A stretch of 64,000 nt of DNA. It comes from Polynucleobacter sp. AP-Kolm-20A-A1 (lineage in GTDB: Bacteria > Pseudomonadota > Gammaproteobacteria > Burkholderiales > Burkholderiaceae). The position numbers and the translations under genes were made by a program. The DNA lies in the NCBI RefSeq assembly GCF_018688315.1, contig NZ_CP061315.1, positions 1,240,001 to 1,304,000 of the forward strand, written 5' to 3'. Under the pieces are notes generated by a model. The model did not search any database. It saw only the letters and a list, made by a program, of their open reading frames with translations, and was not told the DNA's origin. Each line of letters starts with the position of its first letter. Position 1 is the stretch's first letter. This document shows, in pieces, positions 63,063 through 64,000 of the stretch.

Positions 63063-63263
63063 ATGAGCAAATATCAATACGAAGATGCCGTAAAACAACT
63101 ACAAGAGTCGGGTAGCATTGGTTTAGTGGACTTAAAAAGTCTCCCCCATGACGATCTCGTGGAACTGCTGGAGGAAATTAAGGTTTGGTGTCTTTATGCC
63201 AATGGCAAAGCTGATAAGCTGCCAAAAGAATCCAAGAAAAAGAAAAAGAAGAAAAAGGACTGA
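63063..63263 (+). CDS. Small hypothetical protein with poly-Lys tail
   Basis: 66 residues from the ATG at 63063 (an in-frame ATG at 63048 adds five residues; neither has a strong ribosome-binding site). Residues 1-50 contain an acidic helix LKSLPHDDLVELLEEIKVWCLYANGKADKL (in part LPHDDLVELLEEIK). The last 13 residues are almost all Lys (ESKKKKKKKKD). No family was recognised. It lies between the ppx-linked Cys-rich gene and the convergent phoR-like gene, and a PHO-box-like repeat is upstream. The Lys tail resembles polyanion-binding sequences, but that is inference. Confidence 0.65.
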   Translation: MSKYQYEDAVKQLQESGSIGLVDLKSLPHDDLVELLEEIKVWCLYANGKADKLPKESKKKKKKKKD

Positions 63264-63267
63264 GTGA

Positions 63268-64000
63268 TTAAACAGCAATCCTATCTTTTGGGAAGCGCAA
63301 GGTAAATTTACTACCCCTACCTGGCGTGCTTTCGATAACTAGCTGTGCTTGATGTCTATTGGCAATATGTTTAACAATAGCAAGACCGAGGCCAGTTCCA
63401 CCCGTATCCCTTGAGCGACTTCTATCCACTCGATAAAAGCGCTCTGTGAGTCGCGATAAATGCTCTGATGCTATGCCTGGACCAGTATCCGTTACTGAGA
63501 ACTCACCCTGCCCTTGGTCATTCACATTCCACTCAACACCAATTGACCCAACATCAGGGGTGTAACGAATTGCATTGGAAACCAAATTACTAAATGCGGA
63601 AAGAATCTCCCTTTCATCGCCTAACAAGTTCTGCCTTGAATTGACATCGAAGTTAAATGAATGCTTTCCTTGAGAAAGCGCTTCAGCATCATTCTTCAGC
63701 AAGGCCATTAAGGTTTCAACCTTAACCACAGTATTAGTAGCGGGCAATGCATTGGATTCCAAATTGGCGAGTGTTAACAGATCCTCAACCAAGCTCTTCA
63801 TCCTCTGAGCCTGAGACATCATCATGTCAAAGTATTGATCCTGCTGCTCCTTCTTTAGATCTAGAGATTGAACGGTTTCCAAGAAACCCATCAGCACTGT
63901 AATTGGAGTTCGCATCTCATGGGAAACGTTAGCGACGAAGTCACGGCGCATCGCATCTGCTTTTTGCAAATCGGTGACGTCCTGCACCAATAAAAGATGA
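63268..64000 (-). CDS. phoR: Phosphate-regulon sensor histidine kinase PhoR, C-terminal part
   Basis: The last 244 codons; the gene runs off the right edge (full PhoR is about 430). The incoming frame reads LLLVQDVTDLQKADAMRRDF, the end of a PAS domain joined to the dimerisation helix. The phospho-acceptor H is in VSHEMRTPITVLMGFLET. N box NLVSNAIRYT, G1 DTGPGI, F box ERFYRVDRSRSRDTGGTGLGLAIVKH (in part GTGLGLAIVKH) are intact. The DVT-MRRDFVANVSHEMRTP region strongly resembles PhoR. PhoR phosphorylates PhoB when phosphate is low. phoB is presumably just beyond the window. Confidence 0.9.
   Translation of the reverse strand, partial: HLLLVQDVTDLQKADAMRRDFVANVSHEMRTPITVLMGFLETVQSLDLKKEQQDQYFDMMMSQAQRMKSLVEDLLTLANLESNALPATNTVVKVETLMALLKNDAEALSQGKHSFNFDVNSRQNLLGDEREILSAFSNLVSNAIRYTPDVGSIGVEWNVNDQGQGEFSVTDTGPGIASEHLSRLTERFYRVDRSRSRDTGGTGLGLAIVKHIANRHQAQLVIESTPGRGSKFTLRFPKDRIAV

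Overview
The window looks like chromosomal DNA of a betaproteobacterium of the family Burkholderiaceae, most likely Polynucleobacter or a close relative. This is inferred from the rimP-nusA-infB-rbfA and scpB-rluB blocks, three Bug-type solute receptors, H1-like Lys/Ala-rich proteins and a base composition that looks more AT-rich than most Burkholderiales. Genes are densely packed. No tRNA, rRNA, CRISPR array, insertion sequence or prophage was recognised, and no stretch longer than 300 bases lacks a gene.

Region by region. 1-7.5 kb: the translation/transcription operon rimP-nusA-infB-rbfA behind a structured leader, with rluB-scpB upstream. 7.7-15.1 kb: a patatin-like lipoprotein, a degenerate NlpC/P60 protein and a Yej-type peptide ABC transporter. 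15.1-17.3 kb: fabI overlapping a chromate transporter. 17.3-21.5 kb: a CoA-ester pathway (FAS1-like/MaoC hydratase, MmgE/PrpD protein, CitE-like lyase, Bug receptor), probably for a C5 dicarboxylate. 21.5-26.9 kb: Rap1a-like and DUF3300 envelope proteins, then a tightly overlapping glycosyltransferase/sialidase-like/membrane-protein operon. 27-31.4 kb: flavocytochrome c sulfide dehydrogenase, PsiE, a membrane-tethered TAXI protein and a pirin. 31.4-40 kb: a GntR-controlled sugar-acid catabolic cluster with two Bug receptors. 40-53.3 kb: housekeeping genes (cbpA-cbpM, uup, ompW with FNR-type sites, hemN, slyX, asmA and others).

53.4-64 kb is the most notable part and reads as a phosphate-economy island. 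A PHO box precedes a Lys/Ala-rich histone-like gene translationally coupled to a PPK2 polyphosphate kinase. A second PPK2 lies convergent to it, behind an OlsA/PlsC-type acyltransferase. Another 11-bp-periodic PHO box precedes a PlcP-like phosphoesterase, an Agt-like glycosyltransferase and diacylglycerol kinase, which together look like phospholipid-to-glycolipid replacement. An OlsB-like acyltransferase, an exopolyphosphatase and the C-terminal part of a PhoR-type histidine kinase follow. Inference: PhoR/PhoB senses phosphate limitation at the right edge, while the linked genes replace phospholipids with phosphorus-free lipids and mobilise polyphosphate. The Lys-rich proteins are candidate polyphosphate- or DNA-binding partners whose role is undescribed as far as can be told from sequence.

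Where the longest possible reading frame overlapped a neighbour or lacked a ribosome-binding site, the start was moved to an internal codon and this is stated in the entry.
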